Part shown: in pieces, positions 8,248 to 8,264 of the stretch
How positions within the stretch are numbered: position 1 is the first letter of the stretch
How the letters are laid out: every line of letters begins with the position of its first letter
Source: Rhodobacterales bacterium CG2_30_65_12
GTDB taxonomy: Bacteria > Pseudomonadota > Alphaproteobacteria > Rhodobacterales > Rhodobacteraceae
DNA: 8,264 bases
Direction of reading: 5' to 3'
Assembly (NCBI GenBank): GCA_001873585.1
Contig: MNZL01000149.1
Location: 1-8,264 of the forward strand
Notes under the pieces: model-generated
Databases searched by the model: none
Told to the model about the DNA's origin: nothing
What the model saw: the letters and a program-made list of their open reading frames with translations, nothing else
Made by a program: the position numbers and the translations under genes

Positions 8248-8264
8248 GCACCCGGTTTGACCTG

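Overview
The window looks like chromosomal DNA of a Rhodobacterales-type (roseobacter-like) alphaproteobacterium. The evidence is high GC, strong G/C third-position bias, a twin-arginine PBP4-type peptidase, a YghZ-type aldo/keto reductase, several c-type cytochromes and a plausible FNR-type box. The genus assignment is inference; no rRNA or tRNA is present to confirm it.

Layout from left to right: (1) the 3' part of a YfcG-like glutathione transferase on the + strand (1-543). (2) On the - strand, a small exported monoheme cytochrome c (615-1019), and directly upstream of it a decayed partial copy of the same kind of gene (1102-1264). (3) A - strand block of dacB-like D-Ala-D-Ala carboxypeptidase (1395-2912) and nadD (2992-3612), preceded by a YghZ-like aldo/keto reductase (3703-4767). 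(4) A - strand respiratory pair: an exported diheme cytochrome c (5573-6298), then a membrane-anchored NapC/NirT-type tetraheme quinol dehydrogenase (4849-5442). (5) A 216-bp divergent intergenic region with an FNR/Anr/FnrL-type box. (6) On the + strand, ettA (6515-8170), an ABC-F translation factor, followed by short inverted repeats.

Functionally, most of the window is housekeeping: NAD synthesis, peptidoglycan maturation, aldehyde detoxification, thiol redox and translation control. The accessory signal is the cytochrome content. A six-heme electron chain is implied by the diheme plus NapC pair: the quinol pool passes electrons to the tetraheme anchor and then to the periplasmic diheme protein. 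The FNR-type box upstream suggests it is induced at low oxygen. No terminal reductase lies within the window, so the final acceptor is unknown. The separate monoheme cytochrome may or may not serve the same chain.

I see no CRISPR array, transposase, phage gene, tRNA or rRNA. I did not find evidence for a wholly new system. The best second-look items are the orphan quinol-dehydrogenase pair with its box, the cytochrome pseudogene, and strong intergenic hairpins.
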